Below are positions 36,096-45,152 of a stretch of 64,000 bases of DNA, piece after piece; position 1 is the first letter of the stretch, and the number at the start of each line of letters is the position of its first letter. This DNA comes from an uncultured Opitutales bacterium (GTDB lineage Bacteria; Verrucomicrobiota; Verrucomicrobiia; Opitutales; Seribacteraceae). A model generated the notes under the pieces. The model did not search any database. It was not told the DNA's origin and saw only the letters and a program-made list of their open reading frames with translations. The stretch lies in NCBI GenBank assembly GCA_943789375.1, contig CALSTX010000010.1:248001-312000 (forward strand). Reading direction: 5' to 3'. The translations under genes were made by a program, and so were the position numbers.

Positions 36096-39000
36096 GCCTT
36101 CTTATGAAACTTGATGTCGGGCTTGTATCGCACTTCGCCAATTCCACTGGAGTTCCCTGGAAAACCTGTCTGCCTCCATGCAAGCCACCTCCCGGGCCCA
36201 TTTCAAAAACATAGTCAGCGTTTGCTATAAGGTCTACATCATGCTCGATAACGATAATGGTATTCCCTTCATCAACTAACCGCCTTAATAAGCAAAATAA
36301 TTTGGTTCTGTCCGCGTGATGTAATCCAATGGTAGGTTCTTCCAAAACGAAAAGAGTAGGTTTACTTTTAGGTTTCTTAGAGATCTTAGATTTATCAATG
36401 GACTTGGTTAACTCTGATGCCAATTTTAGCCTTTGTGCTTCGCCTCCAGATAGAGTGGGAGAAGCTTGTCCAAGTTTTATGTATCCAAGTCCAGTTTCAG
36501 TCATGAGCTCAAAGGTGTGCTGAAGAAAGTAATCAAACTGAAAGAATTCTACTGCTTCTTCCATGGACAAATCTAAAATTTGGGAAATATTTTTGTTATT
36601 CCACTTTAGTGCAAGTATTTCATCTTTATATCTTGAACCATTGCAACTCGTGCAGGTGACATATGCATCAGGGAGAAAATTCATTTCTAACTTAATTCTT
36701 CCATTACCCTTACATATTTCACATCTGCCACCCTTTACATTAAACGAAAAAGTACTTGGGGTAAGACCCAGAGCTTTTGATTCTGGTAGTTGTGAAAATA
36801 AGTTCCGTATGCGGTCCCAAATGCCTAGGTAGGTAGCAGGAGTGGAACGAGAGGTTTTACCAATGGGCTTTTGGTCAACTTCAATTGCCTGCCCAAAACT
36901 GTTACCGCGAACAAGTACGCCCTTTTCAGTAATTAGCTTTGGCTTATCTTCAAGTATAGCTTGTTTTACATTTTCGAAAATAATACCCCGCACAATCGTT
37001 GATTTTCCTGATCCAGATATACCACAGCAAACGGTTAAATAACCAAGAGGGATATCAACCGAAGCATCTTGAATGTTACGAAACTTAGCTTTTTTTAATC
37101 TTAACCAGTTTACACTTTTAGGATTTTGTTTACCTGAAGGTAGTGTTGATTTATGCTGATTATCCTTCGCGAAATAAGAGTCTTTGTAAGGTAAAAAAAT
37201 TTCTTTTATTTTAGACTTATTTACTTTTAGAGATTGGACTATTTCACCGCCTTCTTTCCCGGCAAGAGGACCGACTTCGATGAGGTAATCAGCTTGTTCT
37301 ATTGTTTCCTGATCATGTTCGACCACAAGCAGGGAATTTCCTTTGCGCTGGAGTGATCTTAGTGAGCTCAGTAACCTTTGATTGTCACAAGGGTGAAGAC
37401 CAATTGAAGGCTCGTCTAGAACATATAAAACGCCCGAAAGATTTGACCCCAATTGCCCAGCAAGTCTTATGCGTTGTGCTTCTCCTCCAGAAAGCGATGA
37501 GGTTTCCCTGTTTAAACATAAGTAATCAAGACCAACTTGATTCATGAAATTTAGACGTTCATTAATTTCAGGTATAGTACTATCCAGTATTTTTTGCTCA
37601 AATTTATCTGCTTTTATATGGCGTAAAAATTGCAGCACAAGCTCGGGAGGTAAGGCGAGTAGTTCAGGGAGAGAGAGTTTATCTCCAGTTTTATTAACTA
37701 GAACAACGTTTCTCGCTATTTGACCAAGTCGGGTACCTTGGCATTTTGGGCAGATGGAACCATCTTCAATTTTCCACCATTCTCCACTAGCTGGTAGATC
37801 ATCTTTCATCCAGTCAAAAATTTTTCCATATCCCTTACAATATGAACATCTTCCTTTGGAGGAATTCCATGAGAAAAAAGAAGGTTCTAGTTCCGGGTAA
37901 GACATCCCAGTTAAGGGGTCTACTCTTTTGGTAGAAAACCAAGTCTCGCATTTTGAATTTATATCTGCGAGCAGGCATCGACCTTTACCTACTTCAAGAG
38001 CATATTGTACAAAGCTTTTGATTTGTCCTGGGGATGGTATTTTGTCCCATTCTGTTACGACAACTTCAATATCATGGATGCTGTATCTATCAAGACCCAT
38101 GAAATTTTTAATTTGGAAAATTTCTTTATCGCACCGAACTTGTTCGAACCCTTTATTGCCCGCCCAATTTACAATGGGTTTGTGATGCCCTTTTCTTCCG
38201 TTAATGATGGGAGAAAGTAAGAATTGCTTCCGTAAACCGTTTCTAAAATTTTCTTTTACTTGTTTCTGAACTTTTTTTTCAATTTGTGAAACACTTGTCT
38301 TTTCTAGTGGTTGCTGTTCGTCATTTAATTGTATTCCTATTCTTGCATAAAGAAGTCTAAGGTATTGAGTGACTTCAGTTATTGATCCAACCGTAGATTT
38401 GCGAGAACCACGGGTTATTCTTTGTTCCAGAGCCACAGTTGGCGGCATGCCTTCAATTCTATCAACATTTGGTTTACCCATTTGCTCGATGAACTGTCGA
38501 GCGTAGGAGGACATAGATTCCATAAATCGTCTCTGCCCTTCTGCAAAAATAACATCAAATGCAAGGGATGATTTACCAGAACCAGACGGGCCTGTGATTA
38601 CTACAAATTGCTTGTGGGGTATCTCAAGTGAAACATTTTTCAGATTGTTTTCATTGGCACCAATAATCTTAAGTGTTTCATTTGATTTTCGGTGTAATCT
38701 TTTGGTTGATTTGGAAAATTTAATCGGTTCAAAAATTTGTTTTCGAGCGAATAGAAATTTAGCAGTTTCAGTTTTTTTCTTCTTGTATGAATGGGGTGTT
38801 CCTTCAGCCACAACTTTTCCACCCTTTGAACCTGCCTCCGGTCCAATTTCAAGAATCCAGTCAGAAGACATTAGAAGCTGGGTGTTATGTTCGATAACAA
38901 TTAAGGAGTGACCTGCATCGACAATGGTGCGCAGCGCACCGATTAAATTACCTACATCCTCCATGTGAAGCCCAGTGGTTGGCTCATCGATAAGTAAAAG

Positions 39001-41502
39001 TGAAGGAGTAGTCACTTTCTTTAATCCACCCATGTACTTAACTAACTTTAGCCTTTGGGACTCTCCTCCTGACAGAGTGTTTAGCGGTTGTCCAAGCTTT
39101 AGATATCCTAAACCAACATCATGTAATAATTTTAACTTTTTAAAAGTCTTAGGAAAGCTACTGAATTGTTCTATTGCTTGGTTTACCGATAAATTTAGAA
39201 TATCGAACACAGATAATTTACCTAATTTTACTGAGAGTATGTCTTCTTTAAACCTCATACCATCACAGTAACTGCATGGAATTTGGACATCGGAAAGAAA
39301 TTGCATTTCCACCACATTATAACCTAATCCCATACATTCTTCACATCGACCGTTTCCTGCATTGAAAGAAAAATCAGAGGAAAAATAACCAAGCCTTTTT
39401 GCATCGTCGCTTCTTCCGAGTGCTTCCTTGATAGGACTCCAACCGTCTGCATACAATATAGCATTCGATCGGGGTGTTTTGGAGATGGTATTCTGGTCAA
39501 CAAGTAATACATCATTAAAATGTTCGTCAGATTGAACCGATTTTGATGGATTTGGTTCCGAAAGTGCTTGATAGACGATTTCGTTAATGAGTGTAGATTT
39601 TCCTGATCCTGAAACTCCTGCTACACAGACTAGTTTACCCAATGGAATATTTACGGAAACATTTTTAAGGTTGTGAAGGGAAACCTTATTAATTCTTACA
39701 AATCCCCTAGTGGCATTGTTTTGAGTTACCTTTGGGGTTAGTTTTTCATATTTATTATCATAATTTAACCACCTTGAAGTAACGGATTTTTTGGAATTTA
39801 ATAATTCTGGCAGCGAACCATGAAATATTAAATGCCCACCTTCCATCCCAGGCTTTGGTCCAATTTCAATGACTTTGTCAGCACAACGTATGACCTGTTC
39901 ATCGTGTTCCACCACACAGACACAATTGCCAGCTGCAGCTAATTTTTTTAAAATGCCAATCAGCTTGCCAATATCTTTACCGTGCAGGCCTATAGTTGGT
40001 TCATCTAAGGCAAAAAGTGCATCGGTGAGAGCTGATCCAAGGCATGTCGTTAAATTGACTCTTTGGGTTTCTCCACCGCTTAATGTTTTGGACGGTCGGT
40101 CAAGTGAGATGTACCCAAGCCCAACATCTTGAAGATATTTTAATCTGGTATGTATCCCATTCAGGGCGAGATTCTTCTTCGAATTATCATCTTTCTTACT
40201 TTCGGGAATGAGAGAAACCAGTTTTTCGACTGGCATTGCATAGAGTTCCGGAAGTATATAACCCTTCCATTTCCAGCATGTTGATTCTTCTACTAGTCTA
40301 GTGCCATTGCATTGGTGGCATTTAAAGTATCCTCTATATTTTGAAAGAAAAACCCTAATGTGCATTTTATAGGTCTTTTTTTCTAGCCAAGAAAAAAACC
40401 TGAAAATTCCATACCACAATTGGTCGTCTTTCTCATAATTTATATCTCCATCCCAGATAAAACGGAGTTCTTCTTCAGAAAGGTCTGAAAAGGGTTTGCT
40501 TGGATCTACCCCTTGTTCTTTGCAAAAAATAAGAAGATCTTCCCTGCAGTGACTATATACTTTCCCCGTAAAGGCTTTAATGGCCCCGCCTTGAATACTC
40601 AATGTCTCATCAGGCACAACTTTTTGAGGATCAATGGAGATAGTTTTACCAAAGCCTTTGCAGCTTGGGCACGCACCTTGAGCAGTATTGAAAGAAAAAA
40701 GGTTTGGTTGTGCTTCCTTAAAAATTCTTAGGTTTTGCTTTGACCTCAATCCATGGACGATTGTTTCAAGTTTAATCCCTTCTGAATTTCTAAGTTCTGC
40801 TACGCCTTTTCCTGACTCCAAAGAAATCTGGATAGACTCCTGAATTCTTTTATGATGAACATCTTTTGCTTGAATCCTATCAACAACCACAAAAATTTTT
40901 TCATTTGAATCTTGTGGTTTTTTTAGGGAATCAAGTCTTTGGTAAGAGCCATCCATAAAGACTCGAGTATGCCCAGCCTTTAGTAAAATTCCGAAAAAAT
41001 CTTTTACCTCTACACTGGAAGGCTTTTCACAAGCAAAACCTATGTAAAGGGAAGAATCTTGATGTGCAGCAAGTACACCATTCGTTATGCTTTTAGGAGA
41101 TTGGGCAATGATCCGTTCACCATTAATCGGGTCAAATAAAGAAGATGATTCAGAAAACCAGACTTTAAAATAGTCACAAAGTTCGGTCATCGTTCCAACG
41201 GTTGAGCGAGAATTTCGAATTGAGTTTTTTTGTTCTACCGCAATGGAAGGTCTTGCGTTATGAATCGCATCGACTTCGGGACGTGGAAGCGTATCTAGAA
41301 ACTGCCGCACATAGGGACTAAATGTTTCAACATATCTTCTTTGCCCTTCCGCATGTAATACATCAAAAAGTAGAGTTGACTTACCAGTACCACTTAGACC
41401 GGTGATAACGGTTAACTCTCCAGGAGTAACATGTAAACTAATACTCTTTAAGTTATTATGCGTTGCTCCTTGTATGATAATGTCGGGCGATTTTTGTGAC
41501 AT
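36085..41502 (-). CDS. uvrA: Tandem-duplicated UvrA, excinuclease subunit A
   Basis: DNA-damage sensor of nucleotide excision repair. It has 1805 residues from the ATG at 41502 (a frame extension to 41538 is unlikely). It is two complete UvrA copies in one chain. Four P-loops can be read: GLSGTGKSTLLFD, GVSGSGKSTLINE, GPSGSGKSSLAFD and GISGSGKSTIVRG. The ABC signatures LSGGE occur with them, and zinc-finger CxxC pairs appear in both halves (ACPSCKGFGK, RCEECMGLGY, RCSYCKGYGK, RCEICKGNGR). The second copy starts at about residue 920. Normal UvrA is about 940 residues and works as a dimer, so the fusion would act as a built-in dimer. Chlamydiae have the same arrangement. Confidence 0.95.
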   Translation of the reverse strand: MSQKSPDIIIQGATHNNLKSISLHVTPGELTVITGLSGTGKSTLLFDVLHAEGQRRYVETFSPYVRQFLDTLPRPEVDAIHNARPSIAVEQKNSIRNSRSTVGTMTELCDYFKVWFSESSSLFDPINGERIIAQSPKSITNGVLAAHQDSSLYIGFACEKPSSVEVKDFFGILLKAGHTRVFMDGSYQRLDSLKKPQDSNEKIFVVVDRIQAKDVHHKRIQESIQISLESGKGVAELRNSEGIKLETIVHGLRSKQNLRIFKEAQPNLFSFNTAQGACPSCKGFGKTISIDPQKVVPDETLSIQGGAIKAFTGKVYSHCREDLLIFCKEQGVDPSKPFSDLSEEELRFIWDGDINYEKDDQLWYGIFRFFSWLEKKTYKMHIRVFLSKYRGYFKCHQCNGTRLVEESTCWKWKGYILPELYAMPVEKLVSLIPESKKDDNSKKNLALNGIHTRLKYLQDVGLGYISLDRPSKTLSGGETQRVNLTTCLGSALTDALFALDEPTIGLHGKDIGKLIGILKKLAAAGNCVCVVEHDEQVIRCADKVIEIGPKPGMEGGHLIFHGSLPELLNSKKSVTSRWLNYDNKYEKLTPKVTQNNATRGFVRINKVSLHNLKNVSVNIPLGKLVCVAGVSGSGKSTLINEIVYQALSEPNPSKSVQSDEHFNDVLLVDQNTISKTPRSNAILYADGWSPIKEALGRSDDAKRLGYFSSDFSFNAGNGRCEECMGLGYNVVEMQFLSDVQIPCSYCDGMRFKEDILSVKLGKLSVFDILNLSVNQAIEQFSSFPKTFKKLKLLHDVGLGYLKLGQPLNTLSGGESQRLKLVKYMGGLKKVTTPSLLLIDEPTTGLHMEDVGNLIGALRTIVDAGHSLIVIEHNTQLLMSSDWILEIGPEAGSKGGKVVAEGTPHSYKKKKTETAKFLFARKQIFEPIKFSKSTKRLHRKSNETLKIIGANENNLKNVSLEIPHKQFVVITGPSGSGKSSLAFDVIFAEGQRRFMESMSSYARQFIEQMGKPNVDRIEGMPPTVALEQRITRGSRKSTVGSITEVTQYLRLLYARIGIQLNDEQQPLEKTSVSQIEKKVQKQVKENFRNGLRKQFLLSPIINGRKGHHKPIVNWAGNKGFEQVRCDKEIFQIKNFMGLDRYSIHDIEVVVTEWDKIPSPGQIKSFVQYALEVGKGRCLLADINSKCETWFSTKRVDPLTGMSYPELEPSFFSWNSSKGRCSYCKGYGKIFDWMKDDLPASGEWWKIEDGSICPKCQGTRLGQIARNVVLVNKTGDKLSLPELLALPPELVLQFLRHIKADKFEQKILDSTIPEINERLNFMNQVGLDYLCLNRETSSLSGGEAQRIRLAGQLGSNLSGVLYVLDEPSIGLHPCDNQRLLSSLRSLQRKGNSLLVVEHDQETIEQADYLIEVGPLAGKEGGEIVQSLKVNKSKIKEIFLPYKDSYFAKDNQHKSTLPSGKQNPKSVNWLRLKKAKFRNIQDASVDIPLGYLTVCCGISGSGKSTIVRGIIFENVKQAILEDKPKLITEKGVLVRGNSFGQAIEVDQKPIGKTSRSTPATYLGIWDRIRNLFSQLPESKALGLTPSTFSFNVKGGRCEICKGNGRIKLEMNFLPDAYVTCTSCNGSRYKDEILALKWNNKNISQILDLSMEEAVEFFQFDYFLQHTFELMTETGLGYIKLGQASPTLSGGEAQRLKLASELTKSIDKSKISKKPKSKPTLFVLEEPTIGLHHADRTKLFCLLRRLVDEGNTIIVIEHDVDLIANADYVFEMGPGGGLHGGRQVFQGTPVELAKCDTSPTSSFIRRLIP

Positions 41503-41539
41503 GATAATGCGTTGTAGGTCGCATTGGAAAGAAAGCAAA

Positions 41540-41616
<77 letters not shown>

Positions 41617-41736
41617 AGTTGAGAATTTACCATACTGACAAAAAAATTATTTTCCGCAAGTGCAAAGGCTCGATGAATTTCATTTCGTCAATGTTTGACT
41701 TTATTAAACCCTTGTTTATCATCAAACGCTTTTCAA

Positions 41737-41892
41737 ATGAAACCTACCTACAACCCATCCAAGATCAGGCGAGCACGCAAATTTGGCTTTCGCAGCCGTA
41801 ATTCAACCAGTGCAGGCCGAAAAGTTTTGAGAAACCGTCGCCGTAAAGGGCGTGCTAAACTCACCGCATCTGTTCCAAGACGTTTTCGCTAG
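41737..41892 (+). CDS. rpmH: 50S ribosomal protein L34
   Basis: 51 residues starting [20 protein letters not shown]. It is basic throughout, with the family's [14 protein letters not shown] ending. The start at 41737 is fixed by the conserved MK-TYNPS opening; the frame extends upstream to 41695 but the extra residues are not part of L34. The 3' end overlaps the start of rnpA, followed by yidC: the classic rpmH-rnpA-yidC order. Confidence 0.96.
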   Translation: MKPTYNPSKIRRARKFGFRSRNSTSAGRKVLRNRRRKGRAKLTASVPRRFR

Positions 41893-42268
41893 AACACTCG
41901 ATGATAGCTTGAAGATTTCTCGTCAATGCTTTTCGCAAGACTATCGATTGCGGAAAAGTTTTGAGTTCAAAAGAATCAAGCATCATGGAATGAAGCATAA
42001 AGCCCATGCATTTTGGATGCAGGTTTTATGTGATGTTGACTCTTCTAAGCCAAAATTGGGAATAATTGTCACGCGAAAATTTGGAAATGCCGTTTTCCGT
42101 AATCGTGCTAAAAGAATTTTTAGGGAGATTTTTCGCAAGAATTTACATAACATACCGACTAATTATCAAATCATTATCCTTCCTCGAAAGATGATGCATT
42201 CCTTCCCCTTCAACAGATTGGAGAGTAGTTTTATGCTCGCCCTCGCCAAATTTTCCGAAAAATTATGA
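41852..42268 (+). CDS. rnpA: Ribonuclease P protein component
   Basis: Protein cofactor of RNase P, which trims the 5' ends of pre-tRNAs. [15 protein letters not shown] near residue 32 is the usual entry. [27 protein letters not shown] is the RNR signature helix. The GTG at 41852 gives 138 residues and a 41-base overlap with rpmH; a TTG at 41909 would remove the overlap and begin nearer the conserved domain, so the start is uncertain. The stop overlaps the yidC ATG by 4 bases. Confidence 0.92.
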   Translation: MLNSPHLFQDVFARTLDDSLKISRQCFSQDYRLRKSFEFKRIKHHGMKHKAHAFWMQVLCDVDSSKPKLGIIVTRKFGNAVFRNRAKRIFREIFRKNLHNIPTNYQIIILPRKMMHSFPFNRLESSFMLALAKFSEKL

Positions 42269-44322
42269 GAAATTACATTATTGGATTCGCACTCCTACTG
42301 CTTGCCTTCTACATGATGGTTCAGCAAGAACCATATCAAGAAGTTTCCAAAGATCTGCAGGGGTTCGATGCAAATCAAACTGTTGAATATCGCGAGAGAT
42401 CATCCGAAGTAACAAGTGAAGATCTTGTGAGCGTTGTATCTTCACCACAATCAACGGAAACTTTTAAGACGACAACCGCTGTTAGTAAAGAAGTAATATC
42501 CGATGGTCTGAGCAATCAGTTTTCAAGTCTTCAATTTTCGAATCAAACAGGTGGAGTTAGAAACATTACGCTTCACCAGCACTATCGTTTGAATAAAGAA
42601 TTCTCTTTGAAGCAAGAGGGAAAAACATTTTTAGGGCTTTCATTTGAGGATACTAATGGAAACCCATTGGAATCTAAAATTCCTGATCCGCGTGCTTTTA
42701 AAAACATAAAAGTTTCTGATACGCAAAAAATTGTTTATCAGTGGAAATCAAAGCAAAATTTACTTATCGAAAGATCATATTGGAGGGATTCAAATGATTC
42801 GTATGTCTTTCACCACCAAACTAAATTTTCTAACCTTGGTGATCAGCCAATAAATCTTGAACGGATAAGATTACATCTTGGATCTGCTTTTCAGATTCCG
42901 AGGATGTATAATCCATTTGATAATGCGTCAACATATCTGAATGTTGGTTATTATAATGCAGGTCCTGCCATTCCTGAAGGTTGTTCCTGTGCGACTTGCA
43001 GTGGCCGGATCGATGGAGAGGCAGATGAATTTATACAACTTAATGAAATGGGTCCGAGCGGGAAAATGGATGTCCGCTATCTTTCTCAGGCGCGCTGGGC
43101 ATGCGTAAATAATCAGTTTTTTGTTAATCTTATTCGCCCGGTAGGGGATATGGCAGATGTTCGAATATACGGAAGTTCCTTGCAGAGAATTGAAGATCAG
43201 AATGGTACAGAAATTATGGGAATTGAAGGTGCGATGTCTTTCCCAGTAGGCCTATTGGAGGCAGGAAGGTCGAAATCCTATAACTTTGATATTTATTCTG
43301 GCCCCAAAGATTACATGGGTTTGAAGAGTCTGGGTGGAGAGCAAAAAAAGGTAATGCAATTCGGGGTCTTTTGGTGGATTTCCGAACCATTGAGCTGGGC
43401 ATTGAATTATTTAAGCACATTATTTGGAAGTTACGGTTTTGGTATTATTGCCCTCACAATTATTGTAAAACTTTTACTTTGGCCTCTAACTGCTCAGGCA
43501 ACCCGATCGCAGAAAAAAATGCAGGCTTTGCAAGGACCTATGTCCAAATTACGAGAGAAACACAAAGGTAACTCTCAGAAGATTAATCAGGAGATGATGA
43601 AGTTCTATAAAGAACATAAAGTTAATCCTTTTGCTGGCTGCTGGCCGATTTTAATCCAAATACCAATCTTTTTAGGAATGTTTTGGATGCTTCGCTCCGC
43701 TTCCGAGCTTTATGGACAAAACTTTCTTTGGGCCAATGATCTTTCAGAGCAAGATAATGTTTCTACCATTCAGGGCTTTTCCCTCAATGTCCTCCCAATT
43801 TTTATGGTTGCGACACAATGGTTCCAGATGAGGTTAAATCCAATGCAAATGGGGCCACAAATGAGCGAAGCTCAACGAATTAATGCAAAAATGATGAGAT
43901 TCATGCCTTTCATGTTTCTTGTTTTCCTATATTTCTTTTCTTCTGCCCTGGTGCTTTATTGGACGATTCAAAACCTGATGACAATTTTGCAAACCTTGAT
44001 CACGAAGACAAATCATGAGATTCCTGAGCAAGTAGCTGAAGTTGCCTCCAAGAGTAGAAAAGACCTTGAAGGCAGTGCCCCTTCAATTTCTGTTGATATT
44101 TCTGATGATGAAAGAAGATACAGGAATTTGCTTGGTTTAAAGATCAAGGGATCGATTAACCTTAAAAAGCTGGAAGAAAATTATAAAACCCGGATGCTTA
44201 ATTACGAAGAAAAAAAACTTGCACAAATGAGTGCGAGTAAGCGAAGAATCTCGATGGAGAAAAAGGACCGACTACAAGAAGCCTACGATTACCTAAAGGA
44301 TATGTCGGACAAGCAATCTTGA
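42265..44322 (+). CDS. yidC: Membrane protein insertase YidC with J-like C-terminal extension
   Basis: Inserts and folds inner-membrane proteins. It has 685 residues: an N-terminal helix (4-22), a large periplasmic P1 domain (about 75-350) and a conserved core with FGSYGFGIIALTIIVKLLLWPLT (about 388-410), KYKEHKVNPFAGC-like loop and FFSSALVLYWTIQNLMTILQ (about 555-575). Two oddities stand out. P1 contains C240-x-C242-x2-C245 (CSCATC). From residue 614 the tail (YRNLLGLKIKG, then EENYKTRMLNYEEKKLAQM, then LQEAYDYLKD) matches the helix layout of a J-domain but has YEEK in place of YHPD. The core call is firm; the J-like call is inference. Confidence 0.95.
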   Translation: MRNYIIGFALLLLAFYMMVQQEPYQEVSKDLQGFDANQTVEYRERSSEVTSEDLVSVVSSPQSTETFKTTTAVSKEVISDGLSNQFSSLQFSNQTGGVRNITLHQHYRLNKEFSLKQEGKTFLGLSFEDTNGNPLESKIPDPRAFKNIKVSDTQKIVYQWKSKQNLLIERSYWRDSNDSYVFHHQTKFSNLGDQPINLERIRLHLGSAFQIPRMYNPFDNASTYLNVGYYNAGPAIPEGCSCATCSGRIDGEADEFIQLNEMGPSGKMDVRYLSQARWACVNNQFFVNLIRPVGDMADVRIYGSSLQRIEDQNGTEIMGIEGAMSFPVGLLEAGRSKSYNFDIYSGPKDYMGLKSLGGEQKKVMQFGVFWWISEPLSWALNYLSTLFGSYGFGIIALTIIVKLLLWPLTAQATRSQKKMQALQGPMSKLREKHKGNSQKINQEMMKFYKEHKVNPFAGCWPILIQIPIFLGMFWMLRSASELYGQNFLWANDLSEQDNVSTIQGFSLNVLPIFMVATQWFQMRLNPMQMGPQMSEAQRINAKMMRFMPFMFLVFLYFFSSALVLYWTIQNLMTILQTLITKTNHEIPEQVAEVASKSRKDLEGSAPSISVDISDDERRYRNLLGLKIKGSINLKKLEENYKTRMLNYEEKKLAQMSASKRRISMEKKDRLQEAYDYLKDMSDKQS

Positions 44323-44355
44323 CATATACCATTTAAAACCTTCAAACTTTTCTTT

Positions 44356-45108
44356 ATGTCAGGACACAGTAAATGGGCTACAACGAAAAGACACAAAGCA
44401 GCAGTTGATGCCAAAAGGGGCAAAATCTTTAGTGTAATAAGTAAGGAAATTACTTTGGCTGCAAGAGACAGCGGTAAGGATGCGGAATTTAATCCTCGGC
44501 TCAGAACTCTCATCACCAAGGCAAAGCAAGCAAATATGCCTGCCGATAATATTGATCGAGCAATCAAAAAAGGAACCGGGGAACTCGGAGGGGTAATTAT
44601 TGAAGAATTACTCTATGAAGGATATGCTCCAGGAGGCGTTGGGCTAATGGTGGAAGTAACGACCGACAATAAAAACCGATCAGCGTCTGAGGTTCGAAGT
44701 ACATTCTCTAAAGGCGGGGGTAATTTAGCTGGTGCAGGAGCTTTAGCGTTTAACTTTAAACGAAAAGGACAATTCCTCGTTTCGAGAGAAAAAATTGATG
44801 AAGATACAATTACTGAGCTAGCCCTAGAAAATGATGCTGAAGATATAATTTCTGAAAAAGAACATTATGAGGTTATTTGTGAAACAAGTGAATATGATAG
44901 CCTTGCAGATGCCTTTGAAAAAGCTGGAATTACTGCAGAATCATCTGAATTGGCTTATCTTCCCAATAATGTTGTTCCGATCACGGATGAGGGTGTAGCC
45001 CGCAAAATCTTTAAATTAATTGATGCACTTGAAGAACTCGAAGATGTGAAATCTGTGCATGGCAATTATGACATAGAGGATACTTTGCTGCAGAAAATAA
45101 TTTCTTAA
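44356..45108 (+). CDS. YebC/PmpR family protein
   Basis: 250 residues. MSGHSKWATTKRHKAAVDAKRGKIFSVISKEI is the universal YebC opening. NPRLRTLITKAKQANMPADNIDRAIKKGTGE and GYAPGGVGLMVEVTTDNKNRS follow, and the final part has VKSVHGNYDI. Members have been described as transcriptional regulators and, more recently, as ribosome-associated factors helping translation of proline stretches. It sits between yidC and metXW with short gaps. Confidence 0.95.
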   Translation: MSGHSKWATTKRHKAAVDAKRGKIFSVISKEITLAARDSGKDAEFNPRLRTLITKAKQANMPADNIDRAIKKGTGELGGVIIEELLYEGYAPGGVGLMVEVTTDNKNRSASEVRSTFSKGGGNLAGAGALAFNFKRKGQFLVSREKIDEDTITELALENDAEDIISEKEHYEVICETSEYDSLADAFEKAGITAESSELAYLPNNVVPITDEGVARKIFKLIDALEELEDVKSVHGNYDIEDTLLQKIIS

Positions 45109-45152
45109 CCTAATGAGGTTGCCACTCCCAATGCGAAGGTAATCCTACTAAC

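Noticed and set aside
36329-41402. Many plus-strand open frames within uvrA
   Set aside because: They are antisense shadows of the long uvrA frame with serine/proline-rich, non-conserved composition.
41617-41736. Search for an origin of replication near rpmH
   Set aside because: rpmH-rnpA-yidC is often near oriC, but I see no cluster of DnaA boxes or dnaA gene here.
45109-45152. SAM riboswitch upstream of metXW
   Set aside because: The gap is only 44 bases and has no matching structure.
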